From NCBI GenBank assembly GCA_963820055.1, contig CAWFYJ010000001.1, positions 186,001 through 250,000 of the forward strand: 64,000 nucleotides of DNA. Reading direction: 5' to 3'. The notes below the pieces were generated by a model. The model made no database searches. It was not told the DNA's origin and saw nothing but the letters and a program-made list of their open reading frames with translations. A program made the position numbers and the translations under genes. The stretch is from RHKX01 sp963820055. Lineage in GTDB: Bacteria > Actinomycetota > Thermoleophilia > Solirubrobacterales > 70-9. Below are positions 47,234-54,991 of the stretch, piece after piece. Each line of letters begins with the position of its first letter. Position 1 is the first letter of the stretch.

Positions 47234-48178
47234 ATGCCCAACCCCTCCCCCGAGGCCCTGTCCTGGGTCCTGCTGATAACGGCGATCGCCGTGCTGTTGT
47301 TGATCGATCTCCGCGTCATGGCAGGGCGCGGCGGCGAGATGTCCTCCCGCGGTGCCGCACTCGCGAGCGCGTTCTGGATTGGCCTCGCCCTCGCGTTCGG
47401 CGGCCTGCTGGCCGTGACGTCGGGCGGCGCCGACGCCGGCACCTACCTGGCCGGCTACCTCGTCGAGAAGTCGCTGTCGCTCGACAATGTGTTCGTCTTC
47501 CTGCTCGTCTTCGGCGCGTTCGGGATCGCGGCCGAGCGGCGCCACGCGCTGCTCAGCTACGGGATCGTCGGGGCCCTGGTCCTCCGGCTCGTCCTGATCC
47601 TCGTCGGCGCTGCGGCCCTGAGCGCCTTCGGCTGGCTCAACCTCGTCTTCGCGGCGATCCTGATCTGGACGGGGTGGCGGCTCTGGGGCGGCCGTCACGA
47701 CCACGAGAGCGAGGAGGAGCTGGTCGGATCGATCCGCCGCCGGCTTCCGATCGGCACCGACAACGACGCGCCCGGATGGCTTGCGAGGGAGGAGGGCCGG
47801 CGGGTCCTGACCGCATCCGGGGCGGTCCTGGCGACGCTGATCGTCGTCGACATCGTCTTCGCGATCGACTCCGTGCCGGCGATCCTGGCGATCACGGACG
47901 ACCCATTCATCGTCTTCGCCGCCAACGCATTCGCGCTGCTCGGCCTGCGACCGCTGTTCTTCCTGGTCGCCGATCTCGTCGAGCGCCTCTACTACCTGAA
48001 GGCGGCCCTCGCCGTGCTGCTGGTGGTCATCGGCGCGAAGATGGCCGCCGCCTACTGGATCGGGAAGATCGGCCCCGAGATCACGCTGCCGGTGATCGCC
48101 CTCGTCCTCGGCACGGGCGTGATCGCATCGCTGCTGCGGCGGGACCCGGACGCCGGCGAGGAGATCGCAATACGGTAG
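47234..48178 (+). CDS. terC: TerC-family membrane protein, probable Mn2+ exporter
   Basis: 314 residues, about eight transmembrane helices. VEKSLSLDNVFVFLLVFGAF and VVDIVFAIDSVPAILAIT are the paired TerC signatures with acidic membrane residues. The family exports Mn2+ (Alx-like) or loads metalloproteins. The ATG at 47234 follows an AAAGGA site in the switchable leader. The Mn2+-riboswitch context supports manganese homeostasis. The last codon and TAG overlap the -10 box of the next gene. Confidence 0.95.
   Translation: MPNPSPEALSWVLLITAIAVLLLIDLRVMAGRGGEMSSRGAALASAFWIGLALAFGGLLAVTSGGADAGTYLAGYLVEKSLSLDNVFVFLLVFGAFGIAAERRHALLSYGIVGALVLRLVLILVGAAALSAFGWLNLVFAAILIWTGWRLWGGRHDHESEEELVGSIRRRLPIGTDNDAPGWLAREEGRRVLTASGAVLATLIVVDIVFAIDSVPAILAITDDPFIVFAANAFALLGLRPLFFLVADLVERLYYLKAALAVLLVVIGAKMAAAYWIGKIGPEITLPVIALVLGTGVIASLLRRDPDAGEEIAIR
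48171..48176 (+). promoter_or_regulatory. -10 box TACGGT overlapping the terC stop
   Basis: TACGGT, 7 nt before the ATG at 48184. Its last T is the first base of the terC TAG. Confidence 0.5.
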
Positions 48179-48183
48179 ACGCC

Positions 48184-49056
48184 ATGGCGCTCACGGAACG
48201 GGTCCGGACCTGGCAGGCGCGGGGCGAGCGCGAGCACTTCCGCGGCCACGGAGTCCACGTGTTCAAGCGCGAGACCGACGGTCCCCTCGTCCTCTTCCTG
48301 CATGGGTTCCCCTCGAGCTCCTACGACTGGCAGGCGCTGTTCGCCCACCTCCCGGACCCGTCGATCCTCGCCTTCGACTTCCTCGGGTTCGGGCTGTCGG
48401 ACAAGCCGCGCGAGTATCGCTACAGCTTGATGTCGCAGGCCGACCTCGCGACCGACCTCGTCCGCCGCCACGGCGCCGGGCGCCCGGTCTTCGTCGTCGC
48501 CCACGACATGGGCACGTCGGTGACGACCGAACTGATGGCCCGCGATCTCGAGGGCCGGCTCGGCTGGGACCTCGCGGGCGTCCTGCTGTTCAACGGCAGC
48601 ATCGTCCTCGACGCGGCGACCCTGCGGCCGTCGCAGAAGCTCCTCCGCAGCCGACTCGGTCCGATCGCCTCCCGGCTCAGCAGCCGCCGGGTGTTCGACC
48701 AGCAGTTCGGGTCGGTCTTCTCCGCGGCGCATCCGCTGACCGCGGAGGAGGCCGACGACCAATGGTCGCTCGTCTGCCACAACGGCGGGCGGACCCTCGG
48801 GCACTCATTGATCGCCTACCTCGACGAACGGATCGCCTACGCGGACCGCTGGCACGGCGCGATCCGCGACTGGAAGCGGCTCCAGCTCGCCTGGGCCCTG
48901 CTCGACCCCGTCGCGACGCCCGCCGTCCTCGCCGCCCTGCGCGAGCTCCACCCCGGCGTCCCGGTCACCGAGCTGTCGGACCTCGGCCACTACCCGCAGG
49001 TCGAGGACCCGGCGCGGATGGCGGCGATCGTCGACGATGCGGTCGCCGCCGCCTAG
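48184..49056 (+). CDS. Alpha/beta-hydrolase, haloalkane dehalogenase/epoxide hydrolase-like
   Basis: 290 residues. The nucleophile position is Asp in VAHDMGTSV, as in haloalkane dehalogenases and epoxide hydrolases; HGFPSSSYDW is the oxyanion region and the catalytic His is in LGHYPQVEDP. The cap region is helical. Substrate unknown. The ATG is 5 bp after terC and has its own TACGGT box, so it may be expressed without terC control. Confidence 0.88.
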   Translation: MALTERVRTWQARGEREHFRGHGVHVFKRETDGPLVLFLHGFPSSSYDWQALFAHLPDPSILAFDFLGFGLSDKPREYRYSLMSQADLATDLVRRHGAGRPVFVVAHDMGTSVTTELMARDLEGRLGWDLAGVLLFNGSIVLDAATLRPSQKLLRSRLGPIASRLSSRRVFDQQFGSVFSAAHPLTAEEADDQWSLVCHNGGRTLGHSLIAYLDERIAYADRWHGAIRDWKRLQLAWALLDPVATPAVLAALRELHPGVPVTELSDLGHYPQVEDPARMAAIVDDAVAAA

Positions 49057-49120
49057 GCCGAGTCGGCAGCACGGATGGCGCTCAGCATCGACTACCGAAC
49101 CGCCGGTCCGCCTTCGCCAA

Positions 49121-49126
49121 TAGGGT
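49121..49126 (+). promoter_or_regulatory. -10 box TAGGGT, leaderless glycosyltransferase transcript
   Basis: TAGGGT, 7 nt before the GTG at 49134. Confidence 0.55.
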
Positions 49127-49133
49127 GCCTTCC

Positions 49134-50564
49134 GTGACCGCGTTCGAGGAGGTGTCCGTCGGCAGCATGGACCCGGACCGCTTCCGCGCGGTTCTCGGGC
49201 CGCGCTTCGAGGAGGTTGACCGCGGGATCATCGACAGCCGTGAGCTGTTCGACGGGCGGGTCATCTGGCACGTCAACTCGACGGCACGCGGCGGCGGCGT
49301 CGCCGAGCTCCTGCAGTCGCTGCTCGCCTACGTCCGCGGGGTCGGGGTCGACGCGCGCTGGGGCGTCATCAACGGCGAGCCCGAGTTCTTCGCGATCACG
49401 AAGCGAATCCACAACCTCCTCCACGGCTCCCCGGGTGATGGCGGCGACGTCGGTCCGGCCGAGCACGCCGTCTACGAGGCCACGCTGGCGGCGGCGGCGG
49501 AACTCCTCGCCTCGCGTGTCGGCCCGAACGACATCGTCTTCCTTCACGACCCGCAGACCGCCGGCCTGGTTGAGGCGGTGCGGGCCACCGGCGCGATCGT
49601 CGTCTGGCGCTGCCACGTCGGTACCGACAAGCCGAACGACCTGGTCCGCAAGGCGTGGGACTTCCTCCGCCCCTACGTCGAGAACGCCGACGCATTCGTG
49701 TTCTCGCGGGACCTCTTCGTCTGGGACGGCATCGACCGCGAGCGGGTCTGGATCGTGCCGCCGTCGATCGACGTCTTCTCCCCGAAGAACCAGGAGCTCG
49801 GCTACGACGACGTGCGCACGATCATCGGCAGGATCGGCATCGCGCCGGAGTGGTCCGGCGGCAAGGCGGACTTCATCCGCCACGACGGCAACATCGGCAC
49901 CGTCACCCGGGCGGCCGATGTGACCCAGGACGAACTGATTCCCGACGACGCGCCGCTCGTCACGCAGGTCTCGCGTTGGGACGGGCTCAAGGACCCGATC
50001 GGCGTGCTGAACGGGTTCGCCGAGCAGCTCGACGGCCGCGACGCCCACCTGCTGCTCGCCGGGCCTTCCACCGCGGCCGTCGCCGACGACCCCGAGGGAG
50101 CGGAGGTGCTCGCGGCGCTGCTGGACGCGCGCGAGCGGCTCGGACCGAAGGCCCGGTCCCGCACCCACGTCGCCTGCCTGCCCATGGACGACGTCGAGGA
50201 GAACGCCGCAATGGTCAACGCGATCCAGCGGCGCTCGGAGATCGTCGTCCAGAAGAGCCTCGCCGAGGGATTCGGGCTGACGGTCGCCGAGGCGATGTGG
50301 AAGGCGAAGCCGGTAGTCGCCAGCGCCCGCGGCGGCATCCAGGATCAGATCACCGACGGCGTCACCGGCATCCTCCTCGCCGATCCCGAGGACCTGCACG
50401 CCTACGCGCGGGCGCTGCGCCGGCTCATCGATGACGAGGCTCTGCGGATCCGGATCGGTCTCGCCGCTCGCCAGGAGATCGAGGCGAAGTTCCTCGGCAC
50501 CCGCCACCTCATGCAGTACCTGGAGCTGCTTCGCGACTTGCTAGCGCGCCGCGCCGCCCGCTAG
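49134..50564 (+). CDS. GT4 glycosyltransferase, trehalose synthase TreT-like
   Basis: 476 residues from the GTG at 49134. N-terminal domain IWHVNSTARGGGVAELL (about 43-59) matches TreT, which makes trehalose from NDP-glucose and glucose. The C-terminal GT-B domain has QVSRWDGLKDPIGVL and the donor motif KSLAEGFGLTVAEAMWKAKPVV. TreT proteins are usually a little shorter; the family assignment is good but the donor/acceptor is inferred. Trehalose would serve as a stress protectant. It converges on a small membrane protein with a 4 bp overlap. Confidence 0.85.
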   Translation: MTAFEEVSVGSMDPDRFRAVLGPRFEEVDRGIIDSRELFDGRVIWHVNSTARGGGVAELLQSLLAYVRGVGVDARWGVINGEPEFFAITKRIHNLLHGSPGDGGDVGPAEHAVYEATLAAAAELLASRVGPNDIVFLHDPQTAGLVEAVRATGAIVVWRCHVGTDKPNDLVRKAWDFLRPYVENADAFVFSRDLFVWDGIDRERVWIVPPSIDVFSPKNQELGYDDVRTIIGRIGIAPEWSGGKADFIRHDGNIGTVTRAADVTQDELIPDDAPLVTQVSRWDGLKDPIGVLNGFAEQLDGRDAHLLLAGPSTAAVADDPEGAEVLAALLDARERLGPKARSRTHVACLPMDDVEENAAMVNAIQRRSEIVVQKSLAEGFGLTVAEAMWKAKPVVASARGGIQDQITDGVTGILLADPEDLHAYARALRRLIDDEALRIRIGLAARQEIEAKFLGTRHLMQYLELLRDLLARRAAR

Positions 50565-50941
50565 CCGGCGATGTCGAGGCCGAGCCAGACCACGGCCAGC
50601 GTCAGCAGGAGGATCGCCGCCTGCAGGGCATGGGCACGGGGAAAGCGCAGGTGGACGAGCGTCAGCAGGATCAGAGCGGCGACGAGGCCGAGCTTGACCT
50701 GCAGGGTCGGGCTGTCCCAGAGCGAGTAGTGGGACGCCATCGCGATGCCGGTCACGAGGAGGACGGCGAGGGCGAAGGCCGAGCCGATGCCGAAGCGCCG
50801 GGCCGCCGCTCGGAGCCGCTCCGGATCGGGATTGGTTCGCTCGACCGGGACCAGCGCGAGGCCGATCACGAGCTGGCCGCCGAGGAAGAAGGCCATCGCC
50901 AGCAGATGCACGTAGAGCACCGCCTGCCAGGCGGTGCTCAT
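50561..50941 (-). CDS. Small four-helix membrane protein (CopD/DUF2269-like)
   Basis: 126 residues, about four transmembrane helices (VLYVHLLAMAFFLGGQLVIGLALV, FALAVLLVTGIAM, LQVKLGLVAALILLTLVHL, ILLLTLAVVWLGL) with a histidine in the first (YVHLLAM) and others in loops, resembling CopD-like copper or haem membrane domains. The ATG overlaps the stop of a ten-codon upstream ORF (ATGA). Function unknown. Confidence 0.8.
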   Translation of the reverse strand: MSTAWQAVLYVHLLAMAFFLGGQLVIGLALVPVERTNPDPERLRAAARRFGIGSAFALAVLLVTGIAMASHYSLWDSPTLQVKLGLVAALILLTLVHLRFPRAHALQAAILLLTLAVVWLGLDIAG

Positions 50942-50970
50942 CGCGTCGTGGGTCGGACGTCGCGCTGCAC
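50938..50970 (-). CDS. Ten-codon leaderless leader peptide
   Basis: GTG CAG ... CGA TGA on the minus strand encodes VQRDVRPTTR. It starts 6 nt after TAGACT (50977-50982) and its stop overlaps the ATG of the membrane protein. No ribosome site precedes that ATG, so ribosomes may enter through this short ORF and reinitiate. Confidence 0.45.
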   Translation of the reverse strand: MQRDVRPTTR

Positions 50971-50976
50971 GGGGCC

Positions 50977-50982
50977 AGTCTA
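50977..50982 (-). promoter_or_regulatory. -10 box TAGACT, leaderless leader-peptide transcript
   Basis: TAGACT on the minus strand, 6 nt before the GTG of the ten-codon ORF. Confidence 0.5.
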
Positions 50983-51009
50983 GGACGGCCCGTGCAGCGC
51001 GGGATCGGA

Positions 51010-51687
51010 CTACTTGAGGAGCTCGATCTCGTCCCAGGTGGTGTTGCCGTTCTCGACCTCGAGCTCGGCCTGGTGGACGACGGCGCCGGGGACCAGGTCG
51101 GCGACGGTGCAGGCCGACTCGTCGGTCTCGTCGTCGTCGGCGGCGGGATCCTCGGTCGTGCTGTCGTCGCCGGTGGGATCGTCGCCGCCGGAGCGGGCGA
51201 GGCGGTTGTCGCCGTGGCCCTGGTCGGCCGTCCCGTCGCCGCCGCCGCCGCGGCCGTCGCCGTCCTCGTCGCCCTGGTCGTCGCCGTTGTCGCACTTGAT
51301 CTCGGTCGCGTCGGTGACGAGGCCGGTCACGGGGCCGGAGTTGAGGACGTCGATCGTCAGCTCACCGGTGGTCGCGTCGAACGACGTGATCGTGCCGGAG
51401 TTCTCGTCGCCATCCTCGATCCCGTCGCCGTCGGAGTCGTCGTCACGGGGATCGTTGCCCGAGACGAACTCCTCGCGGTTGTTGAGCAGGTCGCGGTCCT
51501 GATCGCGCTTGGCCTGGTTGACCTTGAGCGAGAGGCCGTGGTTGCGCTCCCAGCGATCCGGGATCCGGTCGTGGTTGCGATCCTTGGCCGACGCGACGGC
51601 CGGGGCCAGCAGCATGAGGAAGACCGCGGCGAGGCCGGCGATCAGGCTTCTCGGTCGCAAAAGCCCTTGGGGGCGGGGCTGGTTCAT
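51010..51687 (-). CDS. Secreted acidic Ca-binding-like protein
   Basis: 225 residues from the ATG at 51687 with an AAGGAG site 11 nt upstream. Sec signal peptide (LIAGLAAVFLMLLAPAVASA, to about 34). It begins with KDRNHDRIPDRWERNHGLS and DQDRDLLNNREEFVSGNDPRDDDSDGDGIEDG, the Asp-rich DxDxDG-type loops of thrombospondin-3/EF-hand-like Ca2+ binding repeats. A beta domain follows, then a Gly/Asp-rich low-complexity stretch. Two C-terminal-half cysteines may form a disulfide. Function unknown. A GGTCC-type palindrome lies 98 bp upstream. Confidence 0.85.
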   Translation of the reverse strand: MNQPRPQGLLRPRSLIAGLAAVFLMLLAPAVASAKDRNHDRIPDRWERNHGLSLKVNQAKRDQDRDLLNNREEFVSGNDPRDDDSDGDGIEDGDENSGTITSFDATTGELTIDVLNSGPVTGLVTDATEIKCDNGDDQGDEDGDGRGGGGDGTADQGHGDNRLARSGGDDPTGDDSTTEDPAADDDETDESACTVADLVPGAVVHQAELEVENGNTTWDEIELLK

Positions 51688-51784
51688 CGGTTCGGTTTCT
51701 CCTTGGGGGGGTGGCGGGCGTTGCCGCCGGCAGGGACGTTCCGAGGAACTATCGGCCCCGCGGGTCTTTCCTGAATGGGACATT

Positions 51785-51796
51785 GGTCCTAGGACC
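51785..51796 (-). promoter_or_regulatory. GGTCC-type palindromic operator, site 2
   Basis: GGTCC-TA-GGACC, perfect, within GGGACATTGGTCC; it lies 98 bp upstream of the secreted Ca-binding-like gene. The core matches site 1 at 41066-41084. Confidence 0.5.
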
Positions 51797-51832
51797 ATCC
51801 GTCGAGCGGCCCACCGGCGGTTGAAGGACCCG

Positions 51833-52276
51833 TCAGCGCTTCGAGTACTTGCAGCTGATCGAGCCAGCGAACGAGTAGCCCTCGGTGAAACTCTTGTTCG
51901 ATGCCGCATAGAGGCCGATGCCGACCCGGCGACCGTCGCGGCGGAAAGCGACGGCCCCGGCGCCGACGGTGTCAGGGGGCGTACCTGGGATCTTGAAGTT
52001 GCTGAAGAGCTCTTCATCCGATCGCCTGCGCAGGAAGATCTGCGGGTCCGATCCCCCGTAATAGGCGATGTAGTTCTCGTCAAAGCCCTTGAAGACCGGC
52101 GAATCGATGAACGCGGTCAGCGAGAACTTGCCGTCGTCCGATTTGGCGGCAAGAAAGAAGTCCCTGCTTCCCTTCTTGCCGCTGACGCGGCACTTGCCCT
52201 TGGAGATCGTGTCGACTTTCTTGTCGCCGTCGCTGTTGAGGATCTGGACCTTTGCGGTGGCGACCGGCGCCAGCAC
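51833..52276 (-). CDS. Secreted protein with uncertain start
   Basis: 147 residues if the GTG at 52276 is used, but this cuts the signal peptide: the in-frame sequence upstream reads GRVCTSLIALALGLA before VLAPVATA, a clear signal peptide, with no ATG, GTG or TTG before an in-frame stop. The mature part has VQILNSDGDKKVD and CRVSGKKGSRDFFLAAKSDDGKFSLTAF and a beta-rich character; two Cys are spaced far apart. Codon use is less GC-rich than in neighbours. Function unknown; the start may be non-canonical or damaged. Confidence 0.6.
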   Translation of the reverse strand: MLAPVATAKVQILNSDGDKKVDTISKGKCRVSGKKGSRDFFLAAKSDDGKFSLTAFIDSPVFKGFDENYIAYYGGSDPQIFLRRRSDEELFSNFKIPGTPPDTVGAGAVAFRRDGRRVGIGLYAASNKSFTEGYSFAGSISCKYSKR

Positions 52277-52703
52277 GGCTAAGCCCAGGGCAAGTGCGAT
52301 CAGGGAGGTGCAGACGCGTCCGATGCGATCAACCTGTCACAGCGGAGGCCGCGGGTCAAACCCGATAAGCGGATACGAGCCCTGCGACTCGCCCTACGTC
52401 GTCAAGGCCAAGTCGAGGGCGGCTTCGGCGCCGAGCCTGTTCGAATCTCGAGCTGTAGCGCGGGGCCGTAAGCGGGTTCTGCCTGGGCCTGACGGAGTGG
52501 CTGAAGCCGGCTGCGCCGCCGATCAGCGTGATCGCCGAGCCGAGGATGCGCGGGTAGAGCTGTAGGTGCCGGACGTGACCATGCCCTCCGAAGTCTGGGG
52601 TAGCAGGTTTCCCCATTCATCGGTGTGGAGTACGGGGCATGCCCGGGAGGGCACGCAACGCCGGCGGCGGAGAAATGCCCCTCGTGCGGAGGCGTCCCTG
52701 CGA
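52277..52703. other. Gene-poor stretch upstream of tRNA-Val
   Basis: About 430 bp with lower GC than the surroundings. A TTGACC-17-CAGGTT promoter-like sequence (minus strand) lies next to the 51833 gene. Short open frames here show no family similarity I can recognise. It may be a decayed gene. Confidence 0.5.
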
Positions 52704-52776
52704 TGGGCGGTGCAGGTCTCGAACCTGCGACCTCCTGCTTGTAAGGCAGGCGCTCTCCCAGCTGAGCTAACCGCCC
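52704..52776 (-). tRNA. tRNA-Val (UAC)
   Basis: Cloverleaf with acceptor GGGCGGT/ACCGCCC, anticodon stem CCTGC-CTTACAA-GCAGG (anticodon UAC), T arm GCAGG-TTCGAGA-CCTGC and discriminator A. CCA is not encoded. Confidence 0.97.
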
Positions 52777-52874
52777 GGGGCCGGGGAAGGTAGCGAAGGT
52801 GGAAGCTCGCGAGCGCTCGCGGTAGGGTCGGCCCGTCAGCGGCGGCGGGCCGGCGGGAGACGAGGAGATCACCG

Positions 52875-53240
52875 ATGGGGTTCATGGACAAGATGAAGAG
52901 CTCGATGAGCCAGGCCCAGGAGGCGGCGAAGAACGCGGGCGGAATGATGCCCTCGTCCGGTCAGGCGGCCTACGCGCAACTGGCCAACAAGCTCGCGCAG
53001 TCGGGGGTGCCGTGCACGGCCGAGGTGGTCTCGGCGAATGAGACGGGCAAGCGCGACATGGGCAGCGTTGAGCTCGCGATCGCAGTCCGCGTCGAGGGCA
53101 ACGGCGAGCCCTACGAGGCGACCGTCAACCAGTACGTGGTCGCCGAGATGACGGCGTCGTACGTGCCCGGCTCGCGCTGGCAGGCGAAGGCCGACCCCGA
53201 TGACCGGACGCGACTGCTCCTCTTCGGGACCGCCTCGTGA
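52875..53240 (+). CDS. Conserved-looking small protein of unknown function
   Basis: 121 residues. N-terminus MGFMDKMKSSMSQAQEAAKNAGG is an amphipathic helix, then a globular region (VPCTAEVVSANETGKRDMGSVELAIAVRVEGNGEPYEATVNQYV) that looks like a beta domain. A GAGGAG ribosome site is about 10 nt upstream and TAGGGT at 52823-52828 is a candidate -10 box. No signal peptide or membrane segment. Unknown. Confidence 0.7.
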   Translation: MGFMDKMKSSMSQAQEAAKNAGGMMPSSGQAAYAQLANKLAQSGVPCTAEVVSANETGKRDMGSVELAIAVRVEGNGEPYEATVNQYVVAEMTASYVPGSRWQAKADPDDRTRLLLFGTAS

Positions 53241-53259
53241 CGAACCGCGTGGCCGCCTG

Positions 53260-53457
53260 ATGGCCCGCGACCGTCCGCAGAAGTCGGAGGAGGACCGGAT
53301 CGTCAACTGGGGGTGGGCGCTCGGCCTGCTGCTGCCGATCGTCGGTCTGATGGCGGCCGCGGTCCTGTTCAGCCGCGGCGACGGGCGTTGGGGACTGATC
53401 CTCGGCTGGTCGCTGATCGGCGTCGTCGCCTACATCTTCATCTTCGGCCTGATCTGA
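53260..53457 (+). CDS. Small two-helix membrane protein
   Basis: 65 residues. A charged N-terminus (ARDRPQKSEEDRIVN) is followed by two transmembrane helices (WALGLLLPIVGLMAAAVLF and LILGWSLIGVVAYIFIFGLI). The ATG at 53260 is chosen because the membrane part begins soon after it; it has no clear ribosome site. It lies in a run of three + strand genes. Function unknown. Confidence 0.65.
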   Translation: MARDRPQKSEEDRIVNWGWALGLLLPIVGLMAAAVLFSRGDGRWGLILGWSLIGVVAYIFIFGLI

Positions 53458-53459
53458 CC

Positions 53460-54212
53460 GTGGATCTCGGGCTCGAAGCCAGGGTCGCACTCGTCCTCGG
53501 CGCGAGCCGCGGGCTCGGGCGGGCGATAGCTGAGGCGCTCGGCCGGGAGGGCGCCCGGGTCGCGCTGGCCTCGCGCTCCGCCGACGGTCTCGAGGAGGTG
53601 GCGGGCGGCATCGCCTCCGAGACGCTCGTCGTCCCGGTCGACACCGGCGACGAGGCGGCGATCGCCGCGCTTCCGGGCCGGGTCGCCGAGGGCCTCGGGC
53701 CGATCGAGGTCCTGGTCCTCAACACCGGCGGCCCGCCCCCCGGCGGAGCGCTCGATGCCGAGCCCGGCGAATGGCGGGATGCCTATGGATCCCTGGTGAT
53801 CTCGCCGCTGCTACTCGCGAAGGCCTGCGTGCCGTCGATGCGCGAGCGCGGCTGGGGGCGGATCGTCAGCGTCTCCTCCACGTCGGTCCGCGAGCCGATC
53901 CCGAACCTGACGCTCTCGAACGCGAACCGAATGGCCGCCGTCGGCCTCCTCAACACCCTCGCCCGCGAGGTGGCGCCCGACGGGATCACCGTCAACACCG
54001 TCGCCACAGGCCGGTTCGGGACCGAGCGGCTCGAGCAGATGTACGGCTCGCTCGACGCCGCCGAGGAGCAGGCGCGGGCCGACGTGCCGGCGGCCCGCCT
54101 CGGCAGGCCCGAGGAGTACGGCGACCTGGTCGCGTTCATCTGCTCGGATCGCGCCGCCTACCTGACCGGGACCGTAATCCCGCTCGACGGCGGGCTGACG
54201 CGATCGAGCTGA
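53460..54212 (+). CDS. Short-chain dehydrogenase/reductase
   Basis: 250 residues from the GTG at 53460, 2 bp after the preceding stop. Classical SDR: LGASRGLGRAIAEALG (cofactor), LNTGGPPPG (NAG-like), VSVSSTSVREPIPN (Ser), and NRMAAVGLLNTLARE where the catalytic YxxxK is expected; here Asn replaces Tyr and Leu or Met replaces Lys, so the classical catalytic pair is not kept. The C-terminus AAYLTGTVIPLDGGLTRS is standard. It may be a divergent reductase of the 3-oxoacyl-ACP reductase-like set. Substrate unknown. Confidence 0.85.
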   Translation: MDLGLEARVALVLGASRGLGRAIAEALGREGARVALASRSADGLEEVAGGIASETLVVPVDTGDEAAIAALPGRVAEGLGPIEVLVLNTGGPPPGGALDAEPGEWRDAYGSLVISPLLLAKACVPSMRERGWGRIVSVSSTSVREPIPNLTLSNANRMAAVGLLNTLAREVAPDGITVNTVATGRFGTERLEQMYGSLDAAEEQARADVPAARLGRPEEYGDLVAFICSDRAAYLTGTVIPLDGGLTRSS

Positions 54213-54215
54213 CGC

Positions 54216-54986
54216 TCAGGCGAACCGCGGCGGCGTCGGCTCATGGAGGCGGCCGCGTCCGGCGACGACGCCGATCCAGATCGCGCCGACGAGGATCATC
54301 CCGACGCTGAGCAGCTGGGCCTGGGTGAGCCCGATGGCGACGTCCGCGTTGCGGCGGACGAACTCGACCATGAACCGCTCGAAGCCGGCGACCATCAGAT
54401 AGAGGGCGAAGAGGATCCCGGGCCGGAAGCGGTCGCGGAGCCGCCAGAGGACGAGCGCCGCGAGGCCCATGAAGACGGTCTCGTAGATCGGCGTCGGATG
54501 GACGGGCGTGTCGGTCGGAACCGTGCCGTCGGGGTACGCCATCGCCCACGGCCCGTCCCAGGCGCGGCCGTAGTCGCCGTCGCCGGAGAGCTGGCAGCCG
54601 ACCCGCCCGATCGCGTAGCCGATCATCAGCGGCACGGCCGCCACGTCGGCGAGCAGCAGCGTGAAGATCCCCCGCCAGTACGCCCAGCCGAGAACCGCGA
54701 GCGCCCCGCCGATCGCGCCGCCGTACCAGACGAGTCCCGACCCGCTGAACAGGTTGCCGATCAGGTCGTCACTGACGTCGCTCCAGTTCTCGATCAGGAA
54801 GTAGACCCGCGACCCGACCAGGCCGCCGACCAACGCTGCGAAGGCCATCTCGTAGGCCCAGTCTGCGGGCTTGCCGAGCTCCTTGAAACGGCGAGCGACG
54901 ACGAGCCCGGCGGCGACGAATCCGAGTCCGAACATCAGCCCGAACGTCTGCAGGGTGAGCGGGCCGATGTTGATCTCTGGATACAT
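54216..54986 (-). CDS. lgt: Prolipoprotein diacylglyceryl transferase
   Basis: 256 residues, about seven transmembrane helices. Transfers diacylglycerol to the lipobox Cys of prolipoproteins; the window encodes at least two such lipoproteins. The start MYPEINIGPLTLQTFGLM is typical, and VWYGGAIGG with YAIGRVGCQLSGDGDYG forms the active-site region of the variant subfamily that has YGG in place of HGG. The ATG is only 5 nt after the 3' end of tRNA-Glu, leaving no space for a ribosome site. Confidence 0.95.
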   Translation of the reverse strand: MYPEINIGPLTLQTFGLMFGLGFVAAGLVVARRFKELGKPADWAYEMAFAALVGGLVGSRVYFLIENWSDVSDDLIGNLFSGSGLVWYGGAIGGALAVLGWAYWRGIFTLLLADVAAVPLMIGYAIGRVGCQLSGDGDYGRAWDGPWAMAYPDGTVPTDTPVHPTPIYETVFMGLAALVLWRLRDRFRPGILFALYLMVAGFERFMVEFVRRNADVAIGLTQAQLLSVGMILVGAIWIGVVAGRGRLHEPTPPRFA

Positions 54987-54991
54987 GCGAA

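Noticed and set aside
52356..52616. An 86-codon minus-strand frame near tRNA-Val
   Set aside because: No recognisable family, no ribosome site, and it lies in a low-GC, probably decayed stretch.
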